In this document: positions 1 through 6,244 of the stretch, piece after piece | Layout of the letters: the number at the start of each line of letters is the position of its first letter | How positions within the stretch are numbered: position 1 is the first letter of the stretch | NCBI GenBank assembly: GCA_005793785.1 | Contig: SXPW01000086.1 | Span: forward strand, 1-9,745 | Direction: 5' to 3' | DNA from: Actinomycetota bacterium | GTDB lineage: Bacteria > Actinomycetota > Acidimicrobiia > Acidimicrobiales > Ilumatobacteraceae | DNA: 9,745 bases | Notes under the pieces: model-generated | Databases searched by the model: none | The model's input: the letters and a program-made list of their open reading frames with translations, nothing else | Told to the model about the DNA's origin: nothing | Made by a program: the position numbers and the translations under genes

Positions 1-267
1 CCGCATGGAACCCGTCAACATGCCCGATTCGAGGGGGAGTATTTCGAGCGTGAAATGACCCGTCGCCGTCGGCTCAACTGGCTGTACGGCCTGGTGGGCA
101 CTGCTGGCGTGTCATTGTTGTTGGCGCTGGCAATGCGCGAGATCTTCTTCGTGTGGACGTTCACGGTCAGTGCCATCGCAACGGCCGCATATTGCTATGT
201 GTTGGTGCAGTGGCGCGTGAAGCGAGACCACGAGCGGTATCGCCGCCAATTCCGCCGCGTCGCCTGA
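1..267 (+). CDS. C-terminal part of a small two-helix membrane protein (5' end outside window)
   Basis: The reading frame is open from the first base, so the gene probably begins before the window; the ATG at 55 is in frame and could be an internal methionine or a start. The visible 88 residues begin with a charged stretch (FEGEYFEREM) and a basic RRRR run. Two hydrophobic segments follow: WLYGLVGTAGVSLLLALAM, then IFFVWTFTVSAIATAAYCYVLVQW. The tail is very basic (VKRDHERYRRQFRRVA). This suggests a two-pass inner-membrane protein with both ends in the cytoplasm. It ends 27 bases before a tRNA gene. I do not recognise the family and assign no function. The ATG at 55 lacks a clear ribosome binding site, which favours an upstream start. 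Coding status is fairly secure because the hydrophobic pattern and basic flanks make sense as protein. Confidence 0.6.
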   Translation, partial: PHGTRQHARFEGEYFEREMTRRRRLNWLYGLVGTAGVSLLLALAMREIFFVWTFTVSAIATAAYCYVLVQWRVKRDHERYRRQFRRVA

Positions 268-294
268 GCCGTTGGCGGTAGCGTAAGCGCCCGC

Positions 295-367
295 GGGGCT
301 GTAGCTCAGTTGGTAGAGCGGTACGTTCGCAATGTACAGGCCAGGGGTTCAATTCCCCTCAGCTCCA
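295..367 (+). tRNA. tRNA-Ala, anticodon CGC
   Basis: A full 73-base cloverleaf can be folded by eye. The acceptor stem is GGGGCTG (295-301) with CAGCTCC (360-366), the D-arm stem is GCTC/GAGC, and the anticodon stem is GTACG/TGTAC (321-325, 333-337). The anticodon loop TTCGCAA places CGC at 328-330, which reads the alanine codon GCG. The T-arm is AGGGG-TTCAATT-CCCCT. The third acceptor pair is G3-U70, the classic alanine identity element, and the discriminator base is A (367). The 3' CCA is not encoded, so it must be added after transcription. The variable loop is the short five-base type. Confidence 0.96.
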
Positions 368-405
368 CAAGTAGCGCCATCGCGGCTCGATACGCCAGAC
401 TCGGT

Positions 406-423
406 GCCACCACCAGGGGTGGC
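406..423 (+). other. Small hairpin between the tRNA and the acyl-CoA synthetase gene
   Basis: GCCACC (406-411) and GGTGGC (418-423) form a perfect 6-bp stem around a 6-base loop. It lies just upstream of the purine-rich ribosome binding site (GAGGGGG, 424-430) of the next gene. There is no T-run after it, so it is not a standard intrinsic terminator for the tRNA. It may be chance, a processing or termination aid, or a modest translation modulator. Confidence 0.25.
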
Positions 424-436
424 GAGGGGGCTTTGA

Positions 437-2143
437 ATGACGACACCGGCTGGACTTTCATGGAAAGCCGCCATCGATGCGGCTCTTGCCCCCGGGGGCA
501 TGTTCGAACTCGTTGATGCCGAGGTACGCGGAGTGCGGATGAAGGTGTTCAAACACGCCCCGGCGAACCTGGCGCAGATCTTCGGCATGGCACGGGGCCA
601 CGGGGACAAGGATTTCCTCGTCTACGAGGGAGAGCGCTGGTCCTTCACCAAGACCTTCGAACAGGTCGATGCACTCGCCAGCCGGCTGGTGCATGTGTAC
701 GGCCTGAAGAAGGGTGATCGTGTGGCCGTGGCCATGCGCAACTACCCCGAGTGGGCGATGAGCTTTGCCGGAATCCTCATCGCCGGCGGTGTATCGGTGT
801 CGATGAACTCGTGGTGGACCGAGGACGAGACCGATTATGCGCTCCGCGATTGCGGTGCGAAGGTGCTGATCTGCGACGACCAGCGCTTCGAGAATGCGCG
901 CAAGACGTGTGCCGACCTCGGAATCCAGGTGTTGTTGGTTCGCTCCGAACTGCCGTCATCGGCGGGACACGATCGCTGGGAGACTGCATTGCGTGTCGGT
1001 GACTCGGCACCATCGGTGGAAATATTGCCCGACGACGATGCGACCATCTTGTACACATCGGGTACGACCGGACGTCCGAAAGGTGCCGTGTCCACCCACC
1101 GAGCAGTTGTGAGCGCATTGATGGCGTTCTCTGCACGTCAGGCGATCGAAGGTATCCGCGCAACGCAAAAGCCCGAACCCGATCCGTTTCCGCCGTCATT
1201 CATCCTCATCGTTCCGTTGTTCCACGTAACCGGGTGCGTCGCGGTGATGATGAGTTGTTTCGTGGCAGGGCTCAAACTCGTGATCATGTACAAGTGGGAT
1301 GCCGGAAAGGCATTGGAAATCATCGAGCAGGAGAAGATCACCAATTTCGTCGGGGTGCCCACACAAAGTTGGGATCTCGTCAACCACCCGAATTTCTCCA
1401 AGCACGACACGTCGTCGTTGCGTTCGGTTGGCGGAGGTGGTGCGCCTGCTCCGGCCGCACTGGTGCACAAGGTTGCCGACAGTTTCAAGAAGGGTGGTCC
1501 GCAACTCGGCTACGGAATGACCGAGACCAACGCATTCGGTCCGGGCAACCGCGGACTCGACTACGTCTCGCATCCGACCAGCACCGGACGGTGTGCTCCT
1601 CCGATGCTGGTGGAGATTCGCGACGACGCCGGCGTGGCCCTACCCGTCGGACGAACCGGAGAAATCTGGATGTTCGGCCCGATGCTCATTCGCGGCTACT
1701 GGAACAAGCCTGAGGCCACCGCTGAAACCATCGTTGATGGCTGGTTGCGCTCGGGCGACATCGGCCGCATCGATGACGAGGGGTTCCTGTACATCGAGGA
1801 TCGAGCCAAGGACATGATCCTGCGCGCCGGAGAGAACGTGTATGGCGCCGAAGTGGAACATGCCATCTACGAGCACCCCGCGGTGCACGAGGCCGCAGTG
1901 TTCGGGGTGCCCCATGAGCGACTGGGGGAGGAGGTGGCAGTTGCCCTGTATCCAAAGGCCGGACACCACATCACGCCGGGGGAATTGTGGAACTTCCTCG
2001 ACGGCAAGATTGCGGCGTTCAAGATTCCCGCTCACGTCGTGATGATGGGCGAACCACTGCCGCGGAATGCGGCGGGCAAGTTCCTCAAGCGTGAATTACG
2101 TGAACAAATAGTGAACGGGACCCTGAAAGCCGACCACCGCTAG
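437..2143 (+). CDS. Class I adenylate-forming acyl-CoA synthetase (fatty-acid-CoA ligase type)
   Basis: This 568-residue enzyme should activate a carboxylic acid with ATP to an acyl-AMP and then transfer the acyl group to coenzyme A, in the cytoplasm. All core motifs of the ANL superfamily are present in order: the phosphate-binding loop YTSGTTGRPKG (206-216), VPLFHVTG (259-266), YGMTET (359-364), the SGD motif whose Asp contacts ribose (439-441), the hinge region DRAKDMILRAGENVY (455-469), and PRNAAGKFLKREL (542-553), where Lys548 is the expected catalytic lysine of the adenylation step. Length is normal for the family. The ATG start is supported by GAGGGGG at 424-430 with a 6-base spacer. 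It appears to be a single-gene unit after tRNA-Ala. The substrate cannot be read from sequence; medium- or long-chain fatty acids are likely, and aryl or terpenoid acids are possible. The crotonase-fold gene 2.7 kb downstream hints at a lipid-degrading lifestyle but is not in the same operon. Confidence 0.93.
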   Translation: MTTPAGLSWKAAIDAALAPGGMFELVDAEVRGVRMKVFKHAPANLAQIFGMARGHGDKDFLVYEGERWSFTKTFEQVDALASRLVHVYGLKKGDRVAVAMRNYPEWAMSFAGILIAGGVSVSMNSWWTEDETDYALRDCGAKVLICDDQRFENARKTCADLGIQVLLVRSELPSSAGHDRWETALRVGDSAPSVEILPDDDATILYTSGTTGRPKGAVSTHRAVVSALMAFSARQAIEGIRATQKPEPDPFPPSFILIVPLFHVTGCVAVMMSCFVAGLKLVIMYKWDAGKALEIIEQEKITNFVGVPTQSWDLVNHPNFSKHDTSSLRSVGGGGAPAPAALVHKVADSFKKGGPQLGYGMTETNAFGPGNRGLDYVSHPTSTGRCAPPMLVEIRDDAGVALPVGRTGEIWMFGPMLIRGYWNKPEATAETIVDGWLRSGDIGRIDDEGFLYIEDRAKDMILRAGENVYGAEVEHAIYEHPAVHEAAVFGVPHERLGEEVAVALYPKAGHHITPGELWNFLDGKIAAFKIPAHVVMMGEPLPRNAAGKFLKRELREQIVNGTLKADHR

Positions 2144-2153
2144 GGCAATTCAC

Positions 2154-2187
2154 TCGTGCGGTGGCGCACGAACTCCTTCACGGAGTT
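2154..2187. other. Two abutting hairpins after the acyl-CoA synthetase stop
   Basis: Hairpin one is TCGTGCG-GTGG-CGCACGA (2154-2171), with a perfect 7-bp stem and a 4-base loop. Hairpin two is AACTCC-TTCAC-GGAGTT (2171-2187), with a 6-bp stem and a 5-base loop. They begin 11 bases after the acyl-CoA synthetase stop codon. Neither is followed by a T-tract. They may act as a U-less transcription terminator or as a 3' end stabiliser. This is my reading of the base pairing only. Confidence 0.4.
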
Positions 2188-2211
2188 GCAAACACCCATC
2201 TACTACCTTCT

Positions 2212-2228
2212 CAGGGAGTGATTCCCTG
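2212..2228. other. Third small hairpin, upstream of the 170-residue gene
   Basis: CAGGGA (2212-2217) and TCCCTG (2223-2228) form a perfect 6-bp stem around GTGAT. It ends 29 bases before the GTG start at 2258. It could be part of the leader of that gene, an operator-like dyad, or the last of a group of three structures ending the preceding transcript. No T-run follows. Confidence 0.3.
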
Positions 2229-2257
2229 CGGTCGAAGGCACAGTAAGGGTATGTCGC

Positions 2258-2770
2258 GTGAGTGACTCATACACCATCGTCCTGTGGTGTGCCGATGCCG
2301 TGCGATTCGCTTCGATGGTTGCTTCGCACCTGCTGAGCGAGGGACTCGATGCCACGAATCTTGGGCGCATCGACAATCATGTGCCGGTCGCGATCGGAGT
2401 TGCCAATACGCACCGATGGCCGGTCTTCTCTCGTCAGGTCTCCGCCACGGGAGTCATCCACGGTCGCAATCCCCGAATTGCAACCCCGCTGCGCCACGAT
2501 TATTTCTTGACGGTGGGAAGTGGAGCCGTGGTGGATTCGGGTGGCGCGCCTCAGCAGGTACAGGGGAGCGGTGTTTTTTCCATTGAACACTTGGCGGAGA
2601 TCCTCGAGTCGGAAGTTCCCAGTCGCATGTCGCGTGCCGAGGTGGTGAGTCTGCTCGATGGCGCGGCGCGACCCCCGGTGAGAGGAGTTGCAGTAAGGCC
2701 AGCCGAATCAAAAAGGGTCCACGAAATTGCCGAGGAGTGTCAACGTTTGGTCACCGCGCTATCGCGGTGA
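2258..2770 (+). CDS. Hypothetical protein, 170 residues, family not recognised
   Basis: The GTG start is supported by AAGGG at 2245-2249, eight bases upstream. The protein has no signal peptide or clear membrane helix. The N-terminal region (SYTIVLWCADAVRFASMVASHLLSEG) reads like a beta strand followed by an amphipathic helix. A middle stretch (about 40-110) is rich in Gly, Val and His and looks like beta structure (VPVAIGVAN, DYFLTVGSGAVV). The C-terminal 60 residues look helical (FSIEHLAEILESE, SRAEVVSLLDGA, KRVHEIAEECQRLVTALS). I can name no catalytic motif. Some codons are A/T-ending (TCA, AAA, GTA, TTT), more than in the neighbouring enzymes, which could hint at transfer. It converges on an XRE regulator gene with a 21-base gap. 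Because the two converge, a classic toxin-antitoxin operon is unlikely. Confidence 0.72.
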   Translation: MSDSYTIVLWCADAVRFASMVASHLLSEGLDATNLGRIDNHVPVAIGVANTHRWPVFSRQVSATGVIHGRNPRIATPLRHDYFLTVGSGAVVDSGGAPQQVQGSGVFSIEHLAEILESEVPSRMSRAEVVSLLDGAARPPVRGVAVRPAESKRVHEIAEECQRLVTALSR

Positions 2771-2791
2771 GTTCGGAATTCGTAGACGGAG

Positions 2792-3055
2792 TTAGCGCTT
2801 GGTGCGCTTGGCTTCGACCAAATCCGAGAGGCGGCACTTCAACACGACGCTCAAACGAGTGAGGGTGTCGAGCGACGGAGAGAAATGTCCGTTCTCGATG
2901 CGATTGATGGTCTTGCGATCGACGCCGGCGAGTTCGGCGAGTCGAGCCTGTGAAAAACCCCGCTCCGATCGAAGTGTCACGAGGCGATCCGCCACCGTAC
3001 TTGCCGATGCGGATGATGCCTTCTTGAGTTGTGCAGTCAACGACTTGCCCTTCAT
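2792..3055 (-). CDS. Small XRE-family helix-turn-helix transcriptional regulator
   Basis: This is an 87-residue cytoplasmic DNA-binding protein. Residues 21-80 form a Cro/C1-type domain: VADRLVTLRSERGFSQARLAELAGVD is helix 1 to the recognition turn, RKTINRIENGHFSPS is the recognition helix and the typical IENG turn, and DTLTRLSVVLKCRLSDLVE is the closing helices. The short N-terminal extension (1-20) is Lys/Ser/Ala-rich and the tail ends in basic residues. The length fits a stand-alone HTH_3 repressor or an antitoxin without a toxin-binding domain. The ATG is supported by AAGGGGA at 3067-3061 (minus strand) with a 5-base spacer. A palindrome in its own promoter suggests autorepression. The target genes are unknown; it diverges from the PfkB kinase gene (142 bases apart), which could be a second target. 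Confidence 0.88.
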   Translation of the reverse strand: MKGKSLTAQLKKASSASASTVADRLVTLRSERGFSQARLAELAGVDRKTINRIENGHFSPSLDTLTRLSVVLKCRLSDLVEAKRTKR

Positions 3056-3082
3056 CTGATTCCCCTTCGCGTGTTTCAGGCT

Positions 3083-3111
3083 TTATAACCTACTCCGTGG
3101 TCACGGCGGAA
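3083..3111 (-). promoter_or_regulatory. Candidate sigma70-type promoter of the XRE regulator gene
   Basis: On the minus strand, TTATAA (3088-3083) is a good -10 hexamer, preceded by a weak -35 TTCCGC (3111-3106) at a 17-base spacing. Transcription would begin near 3075, giving a leader of about 20 bases that contains the ribosome binding site. The -10 is an AT-rich island in GC-rich sequence, which raises its credibility. Confidence 0.45.
3095..3106. promoter_or_regulatory. Palindrome in the XRE regulator promoter (candidate operator)
   Basis: CCGTG (3095-3099) and CACGG (3102-3106) are perfect inverted repeats around two bases. The dyad lies between the proposed -10 and -35 of the regulator gene, an ideal place for a bound dimer to block RNA polymerase. 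Small XRE regulators commonly bind such short dyads and repress themselves. Binding here is inferred only from position and symmetry. Confidence 0.4.
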
Positions 3112-3196
3112 TGCGATATCCGTAGCCACAATCGGTGCTTGTCAGGTGCCCGAGCGGTAACTTGCGTCAGGGACGAACATCTATGGTTGTGAGGTC

Positions 3197-4189
3197 GTGA
3201 AAGCCGCTGCACTCCACGCCGTCACCATCGGCAATGCGATGGTCGACATCATCGCCTCGGTGGACGAGGACTTCCTTTCCGAACACCGTCTTACGAAGGC
3301 GTCGATGATGTTGGTGGACGATGCGCGCTCGGCGTTCCTACGATCTCGGATCACGCCCAGTGTGTTGTCCAGTGGTGGCTCGGTAGCCAATACCAGCCAC
3401 GGTTTGGCGAGCCTCGGCGGACGCGCCGGTTTCATCGGGAAGATCGCCGCCGACGACCTCGGCGAGGTCTTCTCCCGCGATCTGGCGGGTGCAGGAGTGG
3501 AGTTCTTTCCAGCGCCGATGGATCATGGTTTACCGACGGGTCGCTGCGTCATCGTGGTCACGCCGGACGGTCAGCGCACGATGAACACTTACCTGGGGGC
3601 TGGTGCCGTGTTGTGTCCAGCCGACATCTCCCGGGATGCCGTACAGCGCGCGGAATGGGTGTTTCTTGAGGGGTACCTTTTCGACAAGGACGATGCCAAG
3701 GAGGCCTTTCGCGTGGCTGCGCAATACGCCCACGACGCCGGACGCAAGGTGGCATTGACGCTGTCGGACTCGTTCTGTGTGGAGCGCCATCATGACGACT
3801 TCTATTCGCTCGTTTGCGACGAGGTGGACCTGTTGTTCGCCAACGAACACGAGCTCGCAGTGCTCTTCGACACCGAGGATTTTGCCGCCTCGGTGCAGGT
3901 GTTACGCGAGAAGTGCCCTCTCGCCGTGGTGACACGAAGCAAGCGGGGCAGCGTCGTGGTCACTGCGGACGAGTACATCGAGGTCCCGGCTCTCCCAGTA
4001 GATCCGATCGTCGATGCCACCGGGGCCGGTGACATGTATGCCGCGGGTTTCCTCTATGGATTGACCCACGGCAAGACGCTCGAACAGTGTGCCGAGATCG
4101 GCACGATCTGTGCAGCGGAAGTCATCATGCACATGGGGCCGCGTCCGCAGGTGTCACTGGCGTCGCTGCTTCCTATCGACCTCCGGTGA
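3197..4189 (+). CDS. PfkB-family sugar/nucleoside kinase, adenosine-kinase type
   Basis: This 330-residue cytoplasmic kinase should phosphorylate a nucleoside or sugar hydroxyl with ATP. The N-terminal strand VTIGNAMVDIIA (9-20) starts the fold. The first PfkB signature is GGSVANTSHGLASLGGRAGFIGK (60-82), and TPDGQRTMNTYLGA (122-135) is a conserved lid and substrate region. The second signature, DATGAGDMYAAGFL (273-286), forms the anion hole, with Asp279 as the expected catalytic base. The C-terminal MGPRPQVSL motif and the SDSFCVERHHDDF stretch resemble the adenosine kinases common in alphaproteobacteria, so adenosine to AMP salvage is my best guess; ribokinase or fructokinase activity is less likely. 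The start is GTG with GAGG only two bases upstream, which is tight, but the family N-terminus begins here and no better start exists. It appears monocistronic and converges with the next gene. Confidence 0.9.
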   Translation: MKAAALHAVTIGNAMVDIIASVDEDFLSEHRLTKASMMLVDDARSAFLRSRITPSVLSSGGSVANTSHGLASLGGRAGFIGKIAADDLGEVFSRDLAGAGVEFFPAPMDHGLPTGRCVIVVTPDGQRTMNTYLGAGAVLCPADISRDAVQRAEWVFLEGYLFDKDDAKEAFRVAAQYAHDAGRKVALTLSDSFCVERHHDDFYSLVCDEVDLLFANEHELAVLFDTEDFAASVQVLREKCPLAVVTRSKRGSVVVTADEYIEVPALPVDPIVDATGAGDMYAAGFLYGLTHGKTLEQCAEIGTICAAEVIMHMGPRPQVSLASLLPIDLR

Positions 4190-4192
4190 CTT

Positions 4193-4210
4193 CGTGCGCC
4201 TTGGCGCGCG
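4193..4210. terminator. Hairpin in the gap between two convergent genes (probable terminator)
   Basis: The sequence from 4193 to 4210 folds into an 8-bp stem with one G-U pair (CGTGCGCC with GGCGCGCG) around TT. It fits inside the 21-base gap between the kinase stop (4189) and the stop of the convergent gene (4211). On the plus strand it is followed by a weak T-containing tail (TTACTTGTCG). It may serve both transcripts. The poor T-tract keeps confidence moderate. Confidence 0.45.
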
Positions 4211-4819
4211 TTACTTGTCGTCGTCGGCCGGGTGGTACACGAATTGCAAATCGCCGAGTTTCACGAGCGTCGAGGCCACCCATCCGCCGAGCGATCCGAA
4301 ATGCTGGTCGAGCGTTGCGTTCGTTCCGTCGGCGAGGGTTTCCTCCGACAGCTCGTATGCACCCTGGTACACGATTTCGGCTGCATGGTCGGTTGGGCGT
4401 TGGGAGTTGGACGTGGTGATGGTTTCGCTGCTGATGCTGTCGCGAGAGAGTTGCTGGCTGCCGAGTCGCGGGCTGGCGAGCGGCGCGACGCCGGCAATTT
4501 GCGTGGCGTCCGGCAGTGACGCGAGTCGTTGCAGACGAAACACGATCTCCATCTCGATGACCGGTGCCTCGTGGTAGATCGCCTCGACGTACCAAGCGCG
4601 ATAGGTGGCTTGACTCCATGACGGCCAGGTGAAGGTGATGTGGGCGACGACTCGCGGGGGTTGGCCTTCACCCGGCAGACCGTAACTCGTGGCCCACACC
4701 AGGTCACCAAGCAACACGTCGGAATGAAGGTGTTCTTCGAATGCTTGGCGCTCGAGGAAGGCGTTTCCGAATGCATCTCGGAGGGCACCGATTGCGTCGG
4801 TAAACACATGGTCGAGCAC
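4211..4819 (-). CDS. Hypothetical protein, 202 residues, family not recognised
   Basis: The frame starts at GTG (4819-4817), with another GTG four codons later; neither has a strong ribosome binding site. The protein is predicted soluble, with no signal or membrane segment. The first third has a helix (DAIGALRDAFGNAFLERQAFEEHL) and then strand-like segments with many aromatics (LGDLVWATSYGLPG, VVAHITFTWPSWSQATYRAWYVEAIYHEAP, VIEMEIVFRLQRL). Residues 115-145 are Ser/Thr-rich and probably disordered. The C-terminal part (AEIVYQGAYELSEE, LGGWVASTLVKLGDLQFVYHP) looks like a beta-alpha-beta end. I see no catalytic motif. It is convergent with the kinase and divergent from the crotonase gene (34-base gap), so the two divergent genes may share regulation. 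An overlapping plus-strand frame at 4089-4577 is less plausible. Confidence 0.72.
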   Translation of the reverse strand: MLDHVFTDAIGALRDAFGNAFLERQAFEEHLHSDVLLGDLVWATSYGLPGEGQPPRVVAHITFTWPSWSQATYRAWYVEAIYHEAPVIEMEIVFRLQRLASLPDATQIAGVAPLASPRLGSQQLSRDSISSETITTSNSQRPTDHAAEIVYQGAYELSEETLADGTNATLDQHFGSLGGWVASTLVKLGDLQFVYHPADDDK

Positions 4820-4853
4820 GAGGTAACGCTATCCGTGTGCGAGAATCACGTGT

Positions 4854-5606
4854 ATGGCGATGGTGGTGTACGAAGTGAGCGACGGCATCGCCACATTGAC
4901 GCTCGACAACCCGCAGGAACGCAACTCGATGAATGCCGAGATGGTGCGCGACATCGTCACCGCGATGGATGCCGCAGAGAACGACCCGAACGTTCGCGTG
5001 GTGATCGTCACCGGTGCGGAACCCGCATTCTGCGCCGGCGCGAACCTCGGCAATTTGGCGGAAGCCACGCGCGAGTCGCTGTTGGGGATCTACGAAGGGT
5101 TCCTCCGCGTCGCGCGCAGCCCGTTGCCCACGATTGCTGCGGTGAACGGTGCGGCGGTGGGCGCAGGTATGAACCTGGCTCTCGGTTGCGACGTGCGGGT
5201 TGCCGGGAAGAGTGCGAGATTCGACTCCCGCTTCTTGCAACTGGGGCTGCATCCTGGTGGCGGTAATACCTGGATGCAGTTGCGTATCGCCGGGCTTCAG
5301 ACCACCATGGCCACCGTCGCTTTCGGCGAGGTGCTCGACGGGGAGGCGGCACTTCGTGCCGGTCTGGTGTGGAAGTGCGTTGACGACGACGCGCTCATTG
5401 CGACGGCTCGCGAGTTGGCAACCAAAGCCGCGCAAGCTCCCAAGGAGCTACTCGTTTCGATGAAGCAGACGATCCTCGGGATCGGTGAAGTGTCCACGCA
5501 CGCCGAGGCGGTCGAGTTCGAATTGGGACCACAAGTGTGGTCCACCCGCCAACCATGGTTCCGCGAACGTCTCGCGGCACTGCAAGCAAAGATCTCGAAG
5601 CGCTGA
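4854..5606 (+). CDS. Crotonase-fold protein (enoyl-CoA hydratase/isomerase family) with altered active site
   Basis: The 250-residue length is normal for a single crotonase domain. Fold hallmarks are clear: DGIATLTLDNPQERNSMN (10-27), the first oxyanion-hole motif FCAGANL (59-65), the second, NGAAVGAGMNLALGCD (98-113), and GLHPGGG (131-137). Members bind acyl-CoA thioesters and stabilise an enolate. In the canonical hydratase two glutamates (rat Glu144 and Glu164) activate water. When I align this protein by eye around FDSRFLQLGLHPGGG and TTMATVAFG, those positions are Phe127 and Ala153. Canonical hydration of enoyl-CoA is therefore doubtful; an isomerase, a hydrolase or a non-catalytic binder is possible. 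The start is ATG at 4854; another ATG lies two codons on, and the frame is closed by a stop at 4824. The ribosome binding site is weak. The stop directly abuts that of the convergent acetyltransferase gene. Confidence 0.9.
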   Translation: MAMVVYEVSDGIATLTLDNPQERNSMNAEMVRDIVTAMDAAENDPNVRVVIVTGAEPAFCAGANLGNLAEATRESLLGIYEGFLRVARSPLPTIAAVNGAAVGAGMNLALGCDVRVAGKSARFDSRFLQLGLHPGGGNTWMQLRIAGLQTTMATVAFGEVLDGEAALRAGLVWKCVDDDALIATARELATKAAQAPKELLVSMKQTILGIGEVSTHAEAVEFELGPQVWSTRQPWFRERLAALQAKISKR

Positions 5607-6170
5607 TTACAGCCAGGCGCGGCTGAGTTCTTCGGCGCGGGTTTCCCACTCCTCGGCGGTGAAACCGAATCGGTCGTGATCCTCCCAGACTCCGTTGATC
5701 TCCAGGAAGCGCTCGGCGCGACCTTCGTACCGCCAACCAAGTTTGTGCACCACGCGGAGGCTGTTGGAGTTTCGCGGAATGATGCAGATCTCCAAGCGAT
5801 GCAACTTCAGTTGGTCGAAGGCGAATCGTGTCACCACCGCCACCGCCTCGGGCGTATACGAGCAACCAGCCTTTGCACGATCGATCCAATACCCGATGGT
5901 GGCCGACTGCATCGATCCTCTACTCACTCCGTTCACATTCACTTCTCCGCAGAACAGCGAGTCGACGAACACTCCGAAACTGTAGGAATTGCCGGTGGCC
6001 CTTTCGCGCTCACGCAACACGCAACGACGCTCGAATGCCTCCTGACTCTGTGCAGGGTCGGCAGACGCGAGAGGTCGGAGTGGTTCCCAATCGGTGAGCC
6101 AGCGTCCGTTTCGCGTGCGAACTTCGCTGAAGGCGAGAAAATCGCTCGACACGAGCGGCCGCAACATCAC
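5607..6170 (-). CDS. GNAT-family N-acetyltransferase, RimJ/RimL type
   Basis: The protein should transfer acetyl from acetyl-CoA to an amine, typically the N-terminus of a ribosomal protein or a small-molecule amine, in the cytoplasm. From the chosen start it has 187 residues. VMLRPLVSSDF is strand 1, TIGYWIDRAKAGCSYTPEAV is the region around the acetyl-CoA-binding loop, and FAFDQLKLHRLEICIIPRNSNSLRVVHKLGWRYEG (roughly 117-150) is the highly typical RimJ/RimL end of the fold. The C-terminus ends EEWETRAEELSRAWL. The start is uncertain. GTG, ATG and TTG are consecutive codons at 6170, 6167 and 6164, all just at strand 1 and without a good ribosome binding site. Homologues usually carry about ten residues before this point, which would need ATT at 6191 or CTG at 6248. 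It is last in the minus-strand gene run after ppx. Confidence 0.88.
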   Translation of the reverse strand: MMLRPLVSSDFLAFSEVRTRNGRWLTDWEPLRPLASADPAQSQEAFERRCVLRERERATGNSYSFGVFVDSLFCGEVNVNGVSRGSMQSATIGYWIDRAKAGCSYTPEAVAVVTRFAFDQLKLHRLEICIIPRNSNSLRVVHKLGWRYEGRAERFLEINGVWEDHDRFGFTAEEWETRAEELSRAWL

Positions 6171-6244
6171 ACGACGACCGCGGAGTCGAATTGCCGTGGC
6201 GCCAGCAGGATGCTCGGTGCGCGTGCGCTGAGTGGTGGATGGCT

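Noticed and set aside
2251..2265. Tiny upstream frame ATG TCG CGT GAG TGA overlapping the GTG start of the 170-residue gene
   Set aside because: Four codons only, and the AAGGG ribosome binding site is better spaced for the GTG at 2258. It is more likely coincidence than a regulatory leader peptide.
2794..2808. AGCGC-TTGGT-GCGCT hairpin at the end of the XRE gene as a terminator
   Set aside because: It has only a 5-bp stem, lies inside the last codons, and has no T-run on either strand.
2258..3055. Toxin-antitoxin pair made of the 170-residue gene and the XRE gene
   Set aside because: The genes converge rather than forming an operon, the larger protein shows no toxin motif I recognise (HigB, RelE, HipA, Fic), and the regulator has its own promoter.
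4089..4577. Plus-strand open frame of 162 codons overlapping the end of the kinase gene and the 202-residue gene
   Set aside because: It overlaps the kinase gene by 100 bases out of frame and its Ser/Cys/Arg-rich translation is not protein-like. The minus-strand reading has better composition and fits the convergent layout.
4704..5435. Minus-strand open frame of 243 codons opposite the crotonase gene
   Set aside because: It lies opposite the clear crotonase coding sequence, and its Arg/His-rich translation has no domain pattern.
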